Source: Thermoleophilia bacterium (GTDB taxonomy: Bacteria > Actinomycetota > Thermoleophilia > UBA2241). From it: DNA of 64,000 bases. Of this stretch, positions 48,166 to 56,148 are shown in pieces. The notes beneath the pieces are model-generated. The model saw only the letters and a program-made list of their open reading frames with translations. It did no database searches and was not told where the DNA came from. The DNA lies in NCBI GenBank assembly GCA_041393415.1, contig JAWKKE010000001.1:62001-126000 (forward strand). The letters run 5' to 3'. Every line of letters begins with the position of its first letter. Positions within the stretch are counted from its first letter, which is position 1. A program made the position numbers and the translations under genes.

Positions 48166-49452
48166 TCACGACGCACCCCCGACCATGTCCGGCGTCGCGA
48201 TATGCCCGGCCAGCGCCGAGGCCGCCGCCACGTAGGGACCGGCGAGATAGACCTCGCTGCCGGTATGGCCCATGCGGCCGACGAAGTTGCGGTTGGTGGT
48301 CGCCACGGCACGCTCGCCCTCGGCGAGGATGCCCATGTGGCCACCGAGACATGGGCCGCAGGTCGGCGTGCTGAAGGCGCAACCGGCCTCGACCAGCGCC
48401 TGCATCGTGCCGTCGGCGGCGGCGGCGAGAAAGATCTCCTGCGTACCGGGCAGAATGATCACGCGCACATCCGGGTGCACTTTGCGGCCGCGCAGGATCT
48501 CCGCCGCCTGCTGGAGATCGGCGAGGCGGCCGTTGGTACAGCTGCCGATCACGACCTGGTCGATCTTCGTGTCGCTCAGATCGGCCGCTGCCGCCGTGTT
48601 GGACGGCAGATGCGGCTTGCTCACCGTGAGCGGCACGGCGGCGGCGTCGATCTCGAGGACGCGCGCGTAGTCGGCGTCGGCGTCGCTGGCGAACACGACG
48701 CCGGCCGTGCGCGCGTGGCTGCCCTGCGGCCGCGACGCCAGGTAGGCGGCCGTCTTCTCGTCGTGAGCAACGATGCCGCTCTTGCCTCCGGCCTCGATGG
48801 CCATGTTGCACATGCTGAGGCGCTCGTCCATCGACAGGTTCGCGATCGCCTCGCCGGTGAACTCCATCGCCTGGTAGAGGGCGCCGTCCACGCCAATGAG
48901 GCCGATCGTGTGCAGAATCAGATCCTTACCGGTGACCCACGGCTGCACCTTGCCCGAGTAGACGAACTTAACGGACTCGGGTACCCGCAGCCACACACGG
49001 CCCCAGGCCATGGCGGCGGCGAAGTCGGTGCTACCCATGCCGGTGCTGAAGGCGCCCAGGCCGCCGTACGTGCAGGTGTGGCTGTCGGCGCCGATGACGA
49101 CGTCGCCCGGCGCCACCATGCCGGTATCCGGCAGGAGCACGTGCTCGATGCCGACACGACCGACCTCGAAGTAGTTCACGATCCCGTACTTGCGGGCGAA
49201 GTCGCGCACTTTCTTGCTCTGGCCGGCGGCCTTGATGTCTTTGTTGGGCGTGAAGTGATCGGGCACGAGGGCGATCTTGGCCGGGTCGAAGACCTTGTCG
49301 AACCCGGCTTTCTCGAACTCGGCAATCGCCAGCGGCGCGGTGATGTCGTTGGCCAGCGCCAGGTCGATCCGCGCCTCGATGATGTCGCCGGCGTGCGCTG
49401 CGTCGCGCCCGGCGGCCCGGGCCAGGATCTTCTCCGTGATCGTTGAACCCAT
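48166..49452 (-). CDS. leuC: 3-isopropylmalate dehydratase, large subunit
   Basis: A 428-residue aconitase-family subunit. The [4Fe-4S] cysteines are in VIGSCTNGR and TPTCGPCLGGHMG; GADSHTCTYGGLGAFSTGMG holds the substrate site. It is of the two-subunit, homoaconitase-like type common in archaea and anaerobes, and could serve both isopropylmalate and citramalate. Its start overlaps the end of leuA. Confidence 0.95.
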   Translation of the reverse strand: MGSTITEKILARAAGRDAAHAGDIIEARIDLALANDITAPLAIAEFEKAGFDKVFDPAKIALVPDHFTPNKDIKAAGQSKKVRDFARKYGIVNYFEVGRVGIEHVLLPDTGMVAPGDVVIGADSHTCTYGGLGAFSTGMGSTDFAAAMAWGRVWLRVPESVKFVYSGKVQPWVTGKDLILHTIGLIGVDGALYQAMEFTGEAIANLSMDERLSMCNMAIEAGGKSGIVAHDEKTAAYLASRPQGSHARTAGVVFASDADADYARVLEIDAAAVPLTVSKPHLPSNTAAAADLSDTKIDQVVIGSCTNGRLADLQQAAEILRGRKVHPDVRVIILPGTQEIFLAAAADGTMQALVEAGCAFSTPTCGPCLGGHMGILAEGERAVATTNRNFVGRMGHTGSEVYLAGPYVAAASALAGHIATPDMVGGAS

Positions 49453-50987
49453 CAGACCTCCCCCGCTGCCGCGGCGTTGTTGACCGCGCGGACATATGCC
49501 TTGGCCGACGCCTCCATGACGTCGTAGCTGACTGCTTGGCCGTTGTACGAGCGATCCTTGACGATGACGGCGACGCGCACCTCGGCCAGCGAGTCCTTGC
49601 CGGCCGAGATCGCCTTGACCTGGTAGTCGGCCAGACTGCCCTCGATGCCGACGGCGTCGTCGATGGCCTTGAACACCGATTCGACCGTGCCGTTGCTGAA
49701 GCTCTTGCCGCGCAGCACCTCGTCGTGGGCGTCGATCTCAACCTGGCTCGTCGGGATGATCGTCGAGCCCGCCTGCGTGACGAAGCTGCGCAGCGAGTAG
49801 ACATCCTGGCGCTCGCGAATCTCTTCGTTGACGAGCGCCTCGAGGTCGAGCACGGTGACTTGCTTCTTCTTGTCGGCGATCTCCTTGAAGCGCCGGAAGG
49901 CGTCGTCCAGGTCCTCGTCGCTCAGGTGGTAGCCCAGCTCGGCCAGCTTGGCGCGCAGCGCGTGACGCCCGGAGTGCTTGCCCAGAACGATGTCGCTCTC
50001 GGTGAGGCCAACGTCGGCCGGCGTCATGATCTCGAAGGTGCTCGGCTCGGCGAGCACGCCCGCCTGGTGAATACCGCTCTCGTGGGCAAAGGCATTGCGA
50101 CCCACGATTGCCTTGTTGCGCTGAATCACGTAGCCCGTCAGCGTACTGACGAGGCGACTCGTGCGGGCGATCTCCCTGGTGTCGACCCCGGTCTCGCAGT
50201 CGAACAGCTCGCCGCGCGTACGCAGCGCCATCACGACCTCTTCCATCGAGGTGTTGCCGGCGCGCTCACCGATGCCGTTGACGGCGCACTCGACCTGTGT
50301 CGCCCCGGCACGCACGGCGGCCAGCGAGTTGGCCGTCGCCAGTCCGAGATCGTTGTGGCAGTGCACGCTCACACAGACGTCGTGCAGCGACGGGCAGAGC
50401 CGGTACAGCTCGCGGATGAAGTCGCCGAACTCGATGGGGACGGCGTAGCCGACCGTATCGGGCACGTTGATCGTCGTGGCACCGCATTCGACGGCGATGC
50501 CCAGCACCTTCGCCAGAAACTCGGGCTCCGAGCGACTGGCGTCCATGGCGCTGAACTCGACGTCGGCGCCGGCGTGTGTACTCGCCAACTCCTTCGCCAG
50601 ACTCACCATGGTGCGCGTGTCGGCGAGCACCTGTTCCGGCGTCTTCTTGATCTGGTATTTCATCTGCACGGGGCTGGTGCTGATGAAGGTGTGAATGCGC
50701 GGTGTCTCTGCGACTTTGACCGCGTCCCAGCAGACCCGGATGTCTTTCTCGATGGCCCGCGCCAGACCGGCGATGCGCGGGCCCTTGATCTCGGTCGCAA
50801 TCTGCTGCACGGCGTCGAAATCGTCCGGCGAGGCGATCGGGAATCCTGCCTCGATGATGTCGACGCCCAGCCGCGCCAGCTGGCGCGCGATCTCGAGCTT
50901 CTCGCTCTTGTTGAGCGTCGCACCGGGCGCCTGTTCACCGTCGCGCAGGGTGGTATCGAAGATGTTGATATAGCGATGAGTGCTCAC
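49452..50987 (-). CDS. leuA: 2-isopropylmalate synthase
   Basis: A 511-residue enzyme committing 2-ketoisovalerate to leucine. INIFDTTLRDGEQAPGATLN, the HxHND site (VHCHNDLGLATANS), NGIGERAGNTSMEEVVMAL and GKHSGRHAL are typical, and the C-terminal 110 residues form the leucine-feedback domain. The start is GTG 50987. A GGGAGGAG site lies 10 nt upstream and can pair with CUC codon tracts in the leader, so translation may be controlled by leucine supply. Confidence 0.96.
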   Translation of the reverse strand: MSTHRYINIFDTTLRDGEQAPGATLNKSEKLEIARQLARLGVDIIEAGFPIASPDDFDAVQQIATEIKGPRIAGLARAIEKDIRVCWDAVKVAETPRIHTFISTSPVQMKYQIKKTPEQVLADTRTMVSLAKELASTHAGADVEFSAMDASRSEPEFLAKVLGIAVECGATTINVPDTVGYAVPIEFGDFIRELYRLCPSLHDVCVSVHCHNDLGLATANSLAAVRAGATQVECAVNGIGERAGNTSMEEVVMALRTRGELFDCETGVDTREIARTSRLVSTLTGYVIQRNKAIVGRNAFAHESGIHQAGVLAEPSTFEIMTPADVGLTESDIVLGKHSGRHALRAKLAELGYHLSDEDLDDAFRRFKEIADKKKQVTVLDLEALVNEEIRERQDVYSLRSFVTQAGSTIIPTSQVEIDAHDEVLRGKSFSNGTVESVFKAIDDAVGIEGSLADYQVKAISAGKDSLAEVRVAVIVKDRSYNGQAVSYDVMEASAKAYVRAVNNAAAAGEV

Positions 50988-50997
50988 GAGCGTCTCA

Positions 50998-51106
50998 CTC
51001 CTCCCATGGCAGATGTGATCGCCGCTGATGTTTCGCGGGCTCCGGATGAGATCCAGAAGAGGGCCGTTACGGCCGGCAGGTGTCTACGCGTCCCCCCGAA
51101 GGGGGA
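50998..51106 (-). promoter_or_regulatory. Leucine attenuator region of leuA
   Basis: Within the leader mRNA: CUC-CUC tracts (51110-51117 and 51123-51129) complementary to the leuA GGGAGGAG site (50998-51005); a 6-bp hairpin at 51091-51106; and a 5-bp stem GGCCG-TAA-CGGCC at 51062-51074 followed by CTCTTCT, a weak terminator at best. A ribosome stalled on the Leu codons would free the leuA ribosome site. Actinobacterial leuA genes are known to be controlled by leader peptides. Confidence 0.55.
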
Positions 51107-51188
51107 GAAGGAGGAGGCCGCCGAGGAGGTTGAGCACGCTGGCGCGTACCTCAATGTGATCCTCCCGATGTGTGCGGCGGCTACGCAT
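51084..51188 (-). CDS. Leucine leader peptide
   Basis: A 34-residue peptide from ATG 51188, with a basic N-terminus (MRSRRTHRED) and a leucine-rich end VLNLLGGLLLLPLRGDA. Seven of its eight leucines fall in the 11 residues LNLLGGLLLLP, coded mostly by CTC. The ATG would be within a few bases of the predicted transcript start (about 51191), so it may be leaderless, as is common in actinobacteria. An internal ATT (51153-51155) behind GGGAGG is an alternative start in the same frame. It lies about 100 bp upstream of leuA and fits a ribosome-mediated attenuator. Confidence 0.65.
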   Translation of the reverse strand: MRSRRTHREDHIEVRASVLNLLGGLLLLPLRGDA

Positions 51189-51197
51189 AGTTTGCGA

Positions 51198-51227
51198 AGT
51201 GTATCGGAGCCATACCTGCGCACGCAA
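51198..51227 (-). promoter_or_regulatory. Probable promoter of the leu operon
   Basis: On the minus strand TTGCGT (51222-51227), an 18-nt spacer and TACACT (51198-51203) form a promoter ending 7-10 nt before the leader ATG. TACACT is also the hexamer at the end of each CRISPR repeat. Confidence 0.5.
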
Positions 51228-51269
51228 GCATGAGCCCAAGCGCCCACGCCCCACCGCCACGACAACCAG

Positions 51270-51400
51270 TGCCGCCATGGCGCAGAGTTCACCATACGAC
51301 CGGCGGCGTCAGCCCGGGTGACCCATACCATCACTTTGACGACGAAGCGGATCTCGTGCGAACTCTCGGGTACGAGAGACTCGCAAAGCCCGACCGGAGG
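51270..51400 (+). pseudogene. Remnant of a TetR-family regulator
   Basis: On the plus strand GGVSPGDPYHHFDDEADLVR and then LGYERLAKP look like the recognition helix and following helix of a TetR repressor. The expected N-terminal helices are missing upstream in this frame, and nothing TetR-like continues downstream. It is a short relic, about 40 residues, between the leu operon promoter and a hypothetical gene. The similarity is short and could be chance. Confidence 0.35.
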
Positions 51401-51408
51401 GTTCTGGT

Positions 51409-51780
51409 CTACGCCTCGTGCAAACGCGTGTGCGCATCGTCGAGTAAATCGAGGCCGAACTGCCGCGCTCCGTCCACCGTATCCCGGCGGCCGGCGGCCT
51501 CGTCACCTTGCCCATCCATGACGGGGAAGGCTTGACTCTCGAGGACGTCGAAGAACGTCTCCCGGGCGCCGCTATCGAGCATCACGAGACGGTAGCGCCG
51601 CCAGCCGAGGTGCGGCGCGGCGCAGATGGAGTAGTCCGGCGGATCGGGCGTATCGTGGTCCGCCAGTTGCAGGATCAGGTCGCCGTGACGGAGCTCGTGC
51701 GGGCCACGAGCCGCCAGCGCCCTCAGAATGGGATCCGGTGCGTCGGGGTTAGGGTCGTCGATCCACTCCCACTCAGTCAT
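51409..51780 (-). CDS. Hypothetical small acidic protein
   Basis: I do not recognise this 123-residue protein. It starts MTEWEWIDDPNPDAPDP and has no signal peptide, membrane segment or known motif. It is rich in Asp, Leu and Arg and ends LLDDAHTRLHEA. The ATG at 51780 has a strong AAGGAGGGCGAG site, so translation is likely and the longer upstream reading is rejected. It follows the binding-protein gene by about 170 bp on the same strand. Confidence 0.6.
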   Translation of the reverse strand: MTEWEWIDDPNPDAPDPILRALAARGPHELRHGDLILQLADHDTPDPPDYSICAAPHLGWRRYRLVMLDSGARETFFDVLESQAFPVMDGQGDEAAGRRDTVDGARQFGLDLLDDAHTRLHEA

Positions 51781-51947
51781 CTCGCCCTCCTTCATCCGCC
51801 GACAGAACTCAGAGTGTACGGAAGAGGACACACGGACACAACGATTCGCCCGTCGCACACCGAATGAGAGGCCGCAGTGCCAAAGTCTCAGTCTCTACCT
51901 GACCGTGAGATAACTCCCCCGTTCTGAGAAAGGCAATGCCCGCGGCG

Positions 51948-53630
51948 CTATGCGGTTCTGTAGGACTCCCTCATAACGCAGTAGAACGAGCCCGGTCCCT
52001 GGATGCCATATACGTTCTTCTGCTGCGCCCGCAGTTGGCTCACGTAGAAGGCGACGAGGATTGGTGCTTCGTCCCGCTGAATCGCCGAGAGCTTCGCGGC
52101 CAACTCGCTGCGCTCGGCCGCGTCGGCGGTCGCCATGTACTCGCCAAAGGTGCGCACGAACTCCGCGTCGTGCCAATGTGAGGAACTCCAGGTGCTCGTG
52201 GGCAAGAGCATCGCCTGAGCGTAGACGCCCGGTGTCGGCCGGCCGCCCCACTCGACGATGCACAGCTCGGTGTCGAGCCAGGGAGAGGCACCATCGCGAC
52301 CGTCACCGCTGCCGGCGTAGAAGGTGTCGTAGCTCATCAGTTCGATCACGATGTTGACCCCGGCGGGCCGGCATTGATCCCGGATGAGCCGAGCGAGCTG
52401 CAGATTCTCGAGGTAGTCGGCGACCGTGAGTTTGACGTCGAGCGTCGATCTGCCGGCGTCGGCCAGCAAAGCCTTGGCCCTGTCGTAGTTCTGTGTGCGC
52501 GGCAGCGACGGTGGGCTACCCGCAAACACCGTCGGCTCCCAGAAGGTGTCGTAGCCGATCTTGCTGCGGCCGTCGTACAGGACCTCGTTGATCGCCTCGC
52601 GATCGAGGCAGCAGGCGACGGCCTGACGCAGGCGCTTGTCCTTCCACAAGTGACTGGTGACGTTGAAGGCGACCTCGCGAATACCACTCGACGGATAGAC
52701 GTCAACACGCAGGTTGGGATCATCCAGCAACGCCTGCGAATCCTCAAAGGCAACTTGCGGCTGGAAGTCGACGGCGCCCGACTGCAATTGCAGGTTGGCC
52801 GCCGACCCGTCCTGCACCATCATCCAAGTGATCTGATCGAGGTAGGGAAGCTGACTGCCCGCCGTATCCTTGCCCCAGTAGGTGGGATTCCTGACCATCG
52901 TGCACTTCTGCCCAGCGCTGTACTCCTTGAGAACGAACGGACCAGTGCCCACGGGGCTCTTGACGAAGTCGCCGGCGTAGTCGCGCGGCAGCATGACGGC
53001 GTTGTAGTTGGACGTGCAGATCAGGTAGGGGAAGTCGACGTACGGCCGCTCGAGCGTGAAGCGAACGGTGTGCGTGTCGATCGCTTCGCTGCCACCCGGC
53101 GAGAGGACGCCGGTGAGGACGGAGAGCGCTGAGGACCCGCTTTCGGGGTCGGTGAGGCGCTCAAAGGTGGCGACGACGTCGGCGGCCTCGAATGGGCGGC
53201 CGTTGGTGAAGCTCACGCCCTGGCGCAGGTGGAAGGTCCAGACCGAAGCATCATCGCTGGACGTCCAGCTCTCGGCGAGGCGCGGCACCAATGCGTTCGT
53301 GTCGTCGAGATCGACGAGGTACTCGCAGAGCTGCATGATGAGAACGATGCTGCCTTGATCTCTCATCGCCACAGGATCGAGATCGGTGAGCGACGGCGGG
53401 ATGACGCCGATGAGCGAGCCGCCCTTCACCGGCGCCGGGGCGCCCGTCGCCGAGGGCGAAGCGGCAGGATCCCCGCCTTCGCCACAAGCAGCCAGAAGCG
53501 AACCCGAAGCGGCAAGAGAAAGACCAAGAACGGAGGCGCGCGCAAGGAGTTGGCGCCGCGTCATGCGAACGTTCTGTGCCCCTTCGATGAAGCGCTGCCC
53601 GTACTCCATGCGGATCTGGTCGTCGGACAC
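51948..53630 (-). CDS. Family 5 (peptide-type) ABC solute-binding lipoprotein
   Basis: A 560-residue extracytoplasmic binding protein. After about 22 polar residues come a twin-arginine-like segment (MTRRQLLARAS) and a lipobox ending LLAACG, so it is probably Tat-exported and lipid-anchored. LRQGVSFTNGRPFEAADVV, SPVGTGPFVLKEY and LWKDKRLRQAVACCLDREAI are signatures of the DppA/OppA family (SBP_bac_5). The ligand could be a peptide, nickel or another small solute. No permease or ATPase gene lies in this window, so it is an orphan here. It sits downstream of the methyltransferase pair, with a gap of 200 bp. Confidence 0.88.
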   Translation of the reverse strand: MSDDQIRMEYGQRFIEGAQNVRMTRRQLLARASVLGLSLAASGSLLAACGEGGDPAASPSATGAPAPVKGGSLIGVIPPSLTDLDPVAMRDQGSIVLIMQLCEYLVDLDDTNALVPRLAESWTSSDDASVWTFHLRQGVSFTNGRPFEAADVVATFERLTDPESGSSALSVLTGVLSPGGSEAIDTHTVRFTLERPYVDFPYLICTSNYNAVMLPRDYAGDFVKSPVGTGPFVLKEYSAGQKCTMVRNPTYWGKDTAGSQLPYLDQITWMMVQDGSAANLQLQSGAVDFQPQVAFEDSQALLDDPNLRVDVYPSSGIREVAFNVTSHLWKDKRLRQAVACCLDREAINEVLYDGRSKIGYDTFWEPTVFAGSPPSLPRTQNYDRAKALLADAGRSTLDVKLTVADYLENLQLARLIRDQCRPAGVNIVIELMSYDTFYAGSGDGRDGASPWLDTELCIVEWGGRPTPGVYAQAMLLPTSTWSSSHWHDAEFVRTFGEYMATADAAERSELAAKLSAIQRDEAPILVAFYVSQLRAQQKNVYGIQGPGSFYCVMRESYRTA

Positions 53631-53830
53631 CGCTACTCCCTTGAGGTGCAGGCATGCAAGACCACGCAGGCCGAAGCAATCGAGCGCCCGGCCCGCGACA
53701 GGGCACCCCGCACCATACCGCCTCGCTCTACAGATGACAACGACGCTACCGACCGCTCAGGCGAGCCCCGCCGCACCAGCGTGCTGCGGCCGCGACATGT
53801 CCGGGGGCCACGCGTGCCGCTCCCTCCCTC

Positions 53831-54481
53831 TCAGCCGACGCCGAGGATCTTCTTCGCCTGGGCGACGGCTTCGATGGCGTCTTCGGCGTAGCCGTCGGCG
53901 CCGATCTCCTCGGCCCAGGCACGGGTCGTGGGGGCGCCGCCGATCATCACCTTGACGGAGTCGCGCAGGCCGGCCTCTTTCAGGGCGAGGATCGTCTTCT
54001 GCTGGTTGGGCATCGTCGTCGTCAGCAGGGCGGAGAGCAGGAGCAGGTCGGCCTGCTGCTCTTTGACCGCCTCGACGAAGGTCTCGACGGCGACGTCGCA
54101 GCCGACGTCGGTGACGGTGAAGCCGGCGGCCGAGAGCATCGAGCAGACGATCGTCTTGCCGATCTCGTGGATGTCGCCGGCGACCGTACCGGCGACGGCG
54201 TTACCGAGAGAGCGACGGCCCTCGTTGGACTTGTCGAGCTCGGGCTGCAGGACGGCGACGGCGGCCTTCATGGCCTCGGCGCCCTGGACCAGCTCGGGAA
54301 GGAAGAACTCGCCGCGACCGAAGAGATCGCCGACCTCTTCGATGCCTTTGACAAAGCCCAGGTCGAGGATGTCGGCGGGGGCAAGACCGGCGGCGAGACC
54401 CTCTCGGGCGAGGCGCTCGGCGTCCTCGGGCTCGCCGTCGATGATCGTCTGTTGCATCTGTTGGTAGAGCGCGTCTGACAC
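53831..54481 (-). CDS. Corrinoid (methyl carrier) protein
   Basis: A 216-residue protein of the MtmC/MtbC/MttC type. The N-terminal helical cap (1-90) is followed by a Rossmann-like cobalamin domain with the lower-ligand motif GDIHEIGKTIV (Asp103, His105, Gly108), then SALLTTTMPNQ and VMIGGAPTT. It accepts a methyl group from a substrate-specific methyltransferase and passes it on. The GTG at 54481 has GGAGG 6 nt upstream. The gene lies 11 bp after the MttB homologue, its likely partner. Confidence 0.93.
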   Translation of the reverse strand: MSDALYQQMQQTIIDGEPEDAERLAREGLAAGLAPADILDLGFVKGIEEVGDLFGRGEFFLPELVQGAEAMKAAVAVLQPELDKSNEGRRSLGNAVAGTVAGDIHEIGKTIVCSMLSAAGFTVTDVGCDVAVETFVEAVKEQQADLLLLSALLTTTMPNQQKTILALKEAGLRDSVKVMIGGAPTTRAWAEEIGADGYAEDAIEAVAQAKKILGVG

Positions 54482-54492
54482 TGGAGCCTCCG

Positions 54493-55944
54493 TCACTTCC
54501 CGGTCTGTACGTATGCCTGCACCAACTCGTCCATCTTCGACTTGAGCGCCGGCGCCAGGGGCTGCGGCCGGTGCTCGGCGAGGATGGCGAGCGCCTTGCG
54601 CCGCGCCTTCTCGCGCAGATCGAGCGAGCCTTGCTCCTCCCAAGCCTGCTGCGTGATGCGGTTAAGGATCGTCGGCCGCCACTGCAACTGGCGCACGTGC
54701 TGCTTCGTGTGTCGCGTGCGCAAGAAGTCGCCGCCGGGGCCGACAGCGGCGATCACGTCGAGACCGAGCATGTCGGCGTCGACGTCGATGCCCTCAAGTG
54801 TGCGCCGGTTCATCGCCACGAACTCGTCGACGATCACCACCAGCTCGGGCGAGCCGGTGAGGCCGAAGTCGAGGTAGCCGACGTCGTGATTGAGGTTGGA
54901 GCCGGCCTGCATGGAGAGCAGCGTGAGCTCGGCGATGTCGAGGCCGGCCTGCGCGTCGCAGCATTGCGAGTCACTGGTCCCCGCGTAGCCCCAGTTGGGG
55001 ATGTCCAGCCACTTCGCCATCTCGCACATGCCCAGGTACGTCGTGTAGTACTCGGGCGAGTTGTAGCAGGCCTGGACGGTGGACATGTCGAGCTTGGCCG
55101 GTCCCATACCGGTAAGCACCGGAGAGCCCGGGCGACGCAACTGATGAATCACAATGCCGAAGAGCGACTCGGCCAGCGCTTGCACGATATGACCGGCGTG
55201 AGTGATCGGCGCGGTCGCACCGGCGATCGGCGCCGGTGAATAGATGAGCGGGATACCCCAGTCGGCGCAGAAGAGCAGCTTGTCGATGACCTCGGTCGAG
55301 TGCATGAGAGGGCTCACCGGCTCGCCGTACTGGATGAAGTACGGCTTGGCGCGCAACTGCTCGGCGCCACCGCGGATCTCGCCGGCGATCTTCCACATCA
55401 CCTCGAGATCCGCCTGCCCGGCGGCGGTCATCACCATCGGCTTCGTGGAATTTCCGACCATCGCCCGGAAGCTCTCGAGGTACGCCGTGTACGCGGGCAC
55501 GTCGCTCGGGTGGGCGCTCGACATGATGAAGTCCATGTTCGGCAGGCCGTCGCAGAGATGGGCCTGCCGGGCCACGTCGCTCAGTGTGCTCGGGCGCCGG
55601 CGGCCGGTCTCCAAGTCGTAGATGCTCAGCAAGTCTGAGCCCGTGCCGAAGTACGAGTTGTAGCCGCCGAGCTGCATGGCGATCTCGCCGTTGCGGTCGT
55701 ACACGTCGATCATCGCCGGAACTGTGGTGCGCGCCGCAGTCACCATCTCGCGCGGAATGCGCACGCGCTCGCCGCCCTCCAGAGAGGCGCCCGCGCCGAG
55801 CAGCAGATCGCGCGCGGCGGCATGCGGCACAATCATGCCGATCTCGGCGATGATGGTCAGTGCCCCGTCGTAGATGGCCTGGCACTTCTCTTCCGAGAGC
55901 AGCGTGAGGCGGCTCTTCAACACCGACTTGGGCAGCTCACTCAT
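54493..55944 (-). CDS. MttB-superfamily corrinoid methyltransferase (non-pyrrolysine)
   Basis: A 483-residue protein of the trimethylamine methyltransferase superfamily. SELPKSVLKSRLTLLSEE, YFGTGSDLLSIYDLETGRRR, PMVMTAAGQADLEVMWKIAG, EPVSPLMHSTEVIDK and SNLNHDVGYLDFGLTGSPEL are family-like. It reads through without an in-frame TAG, so unlike methanogen MttB it does not use pyrrolysine. Such homologues (MtgB type) act on glycine betaine, proline betaine, carnitine and related quaternary amines; the substrate here is unknown. The corrinoid partner follows. No reductive activase or second-stage methyltransferase is in the window. Confidence 0.88.
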   Translation of the reverse strand: MSELPKSVLKSRLTLLSEEKCQAIYDGALTIIAEIGMIVPHAAARDLLLGAGASLEGGERVRIPREMVTAARTTVPAMIDVYDRNGEIAMQLGGYNSYFGTGSDLLSIYDLETGRRRPSTLSDVARQAHLCDGLPNMDFIMSSAHPSDVPAYTAYLESFRAMVGNSTKPMVMTAAGQADLEVMWKIAGEIRGGAEQLRAKPYFIQYGEPVSPLMHSTEVIDKLLFCADWGIPLIYSPAPIAGATAPITHAGHIVQALAESLFGIVIHQLRRPGSPVLTGMGPAKLDMSTVQACYNSPEYYTTYLGMCEMAKWLDIPNWGYAGTSDSQCCDAQAGLDIAELTLLSMQAGSNLNHDVGYLDFGLTGSPELVVIVDEFVAMNRRTLEGIDVDADMLGLDVIAAVGPGGDFLRTRHTKQHVRQLQWRPTILNRITQQAWEEQGSLDLREKARRKALAILAEHRPQPLAPALKSKMDELVQAYVQTGK

Positions 55945-56148
55945 CGTCGCACGTCTCCTCTGCGTCCCCATGAAGCACGCCCCGAGGGGCCTCCAGCAAA
56001 ACGCCGTCGCACGCTTGGACTACCACGCCTAGCGCAGGATGCCACCTTGCGTGAGCGAGAACAACCACCGAAGGACCGCGAGCAACCGACGAACCCGTGA
56101 TCGCCGATCAGTAGCCCGTGTCTGCGGGACCGGCGCCGAGCAACTGGA

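Noticed and set aside
50984..51334. 116-codon minus-strand frame covering the leu leader
   Set aside because: It lacks leucine runs and family features, and overlaps the leuA ribosome site; the 34-codon leucine-rich frame explains the region better.
54493..55944. Possible pyrrolysine-containing MttB
   Set aside because: The gene is full length without an in-frame TAG, so no amber recoding is needed.
55979..55992. GCCCCGAGGGGC palindrome upstream of the mttB homologue
   Set aside because: The loop would be too small for a stable hairpin and there is no T-run; no riboswitch-like structure was recognised around it.
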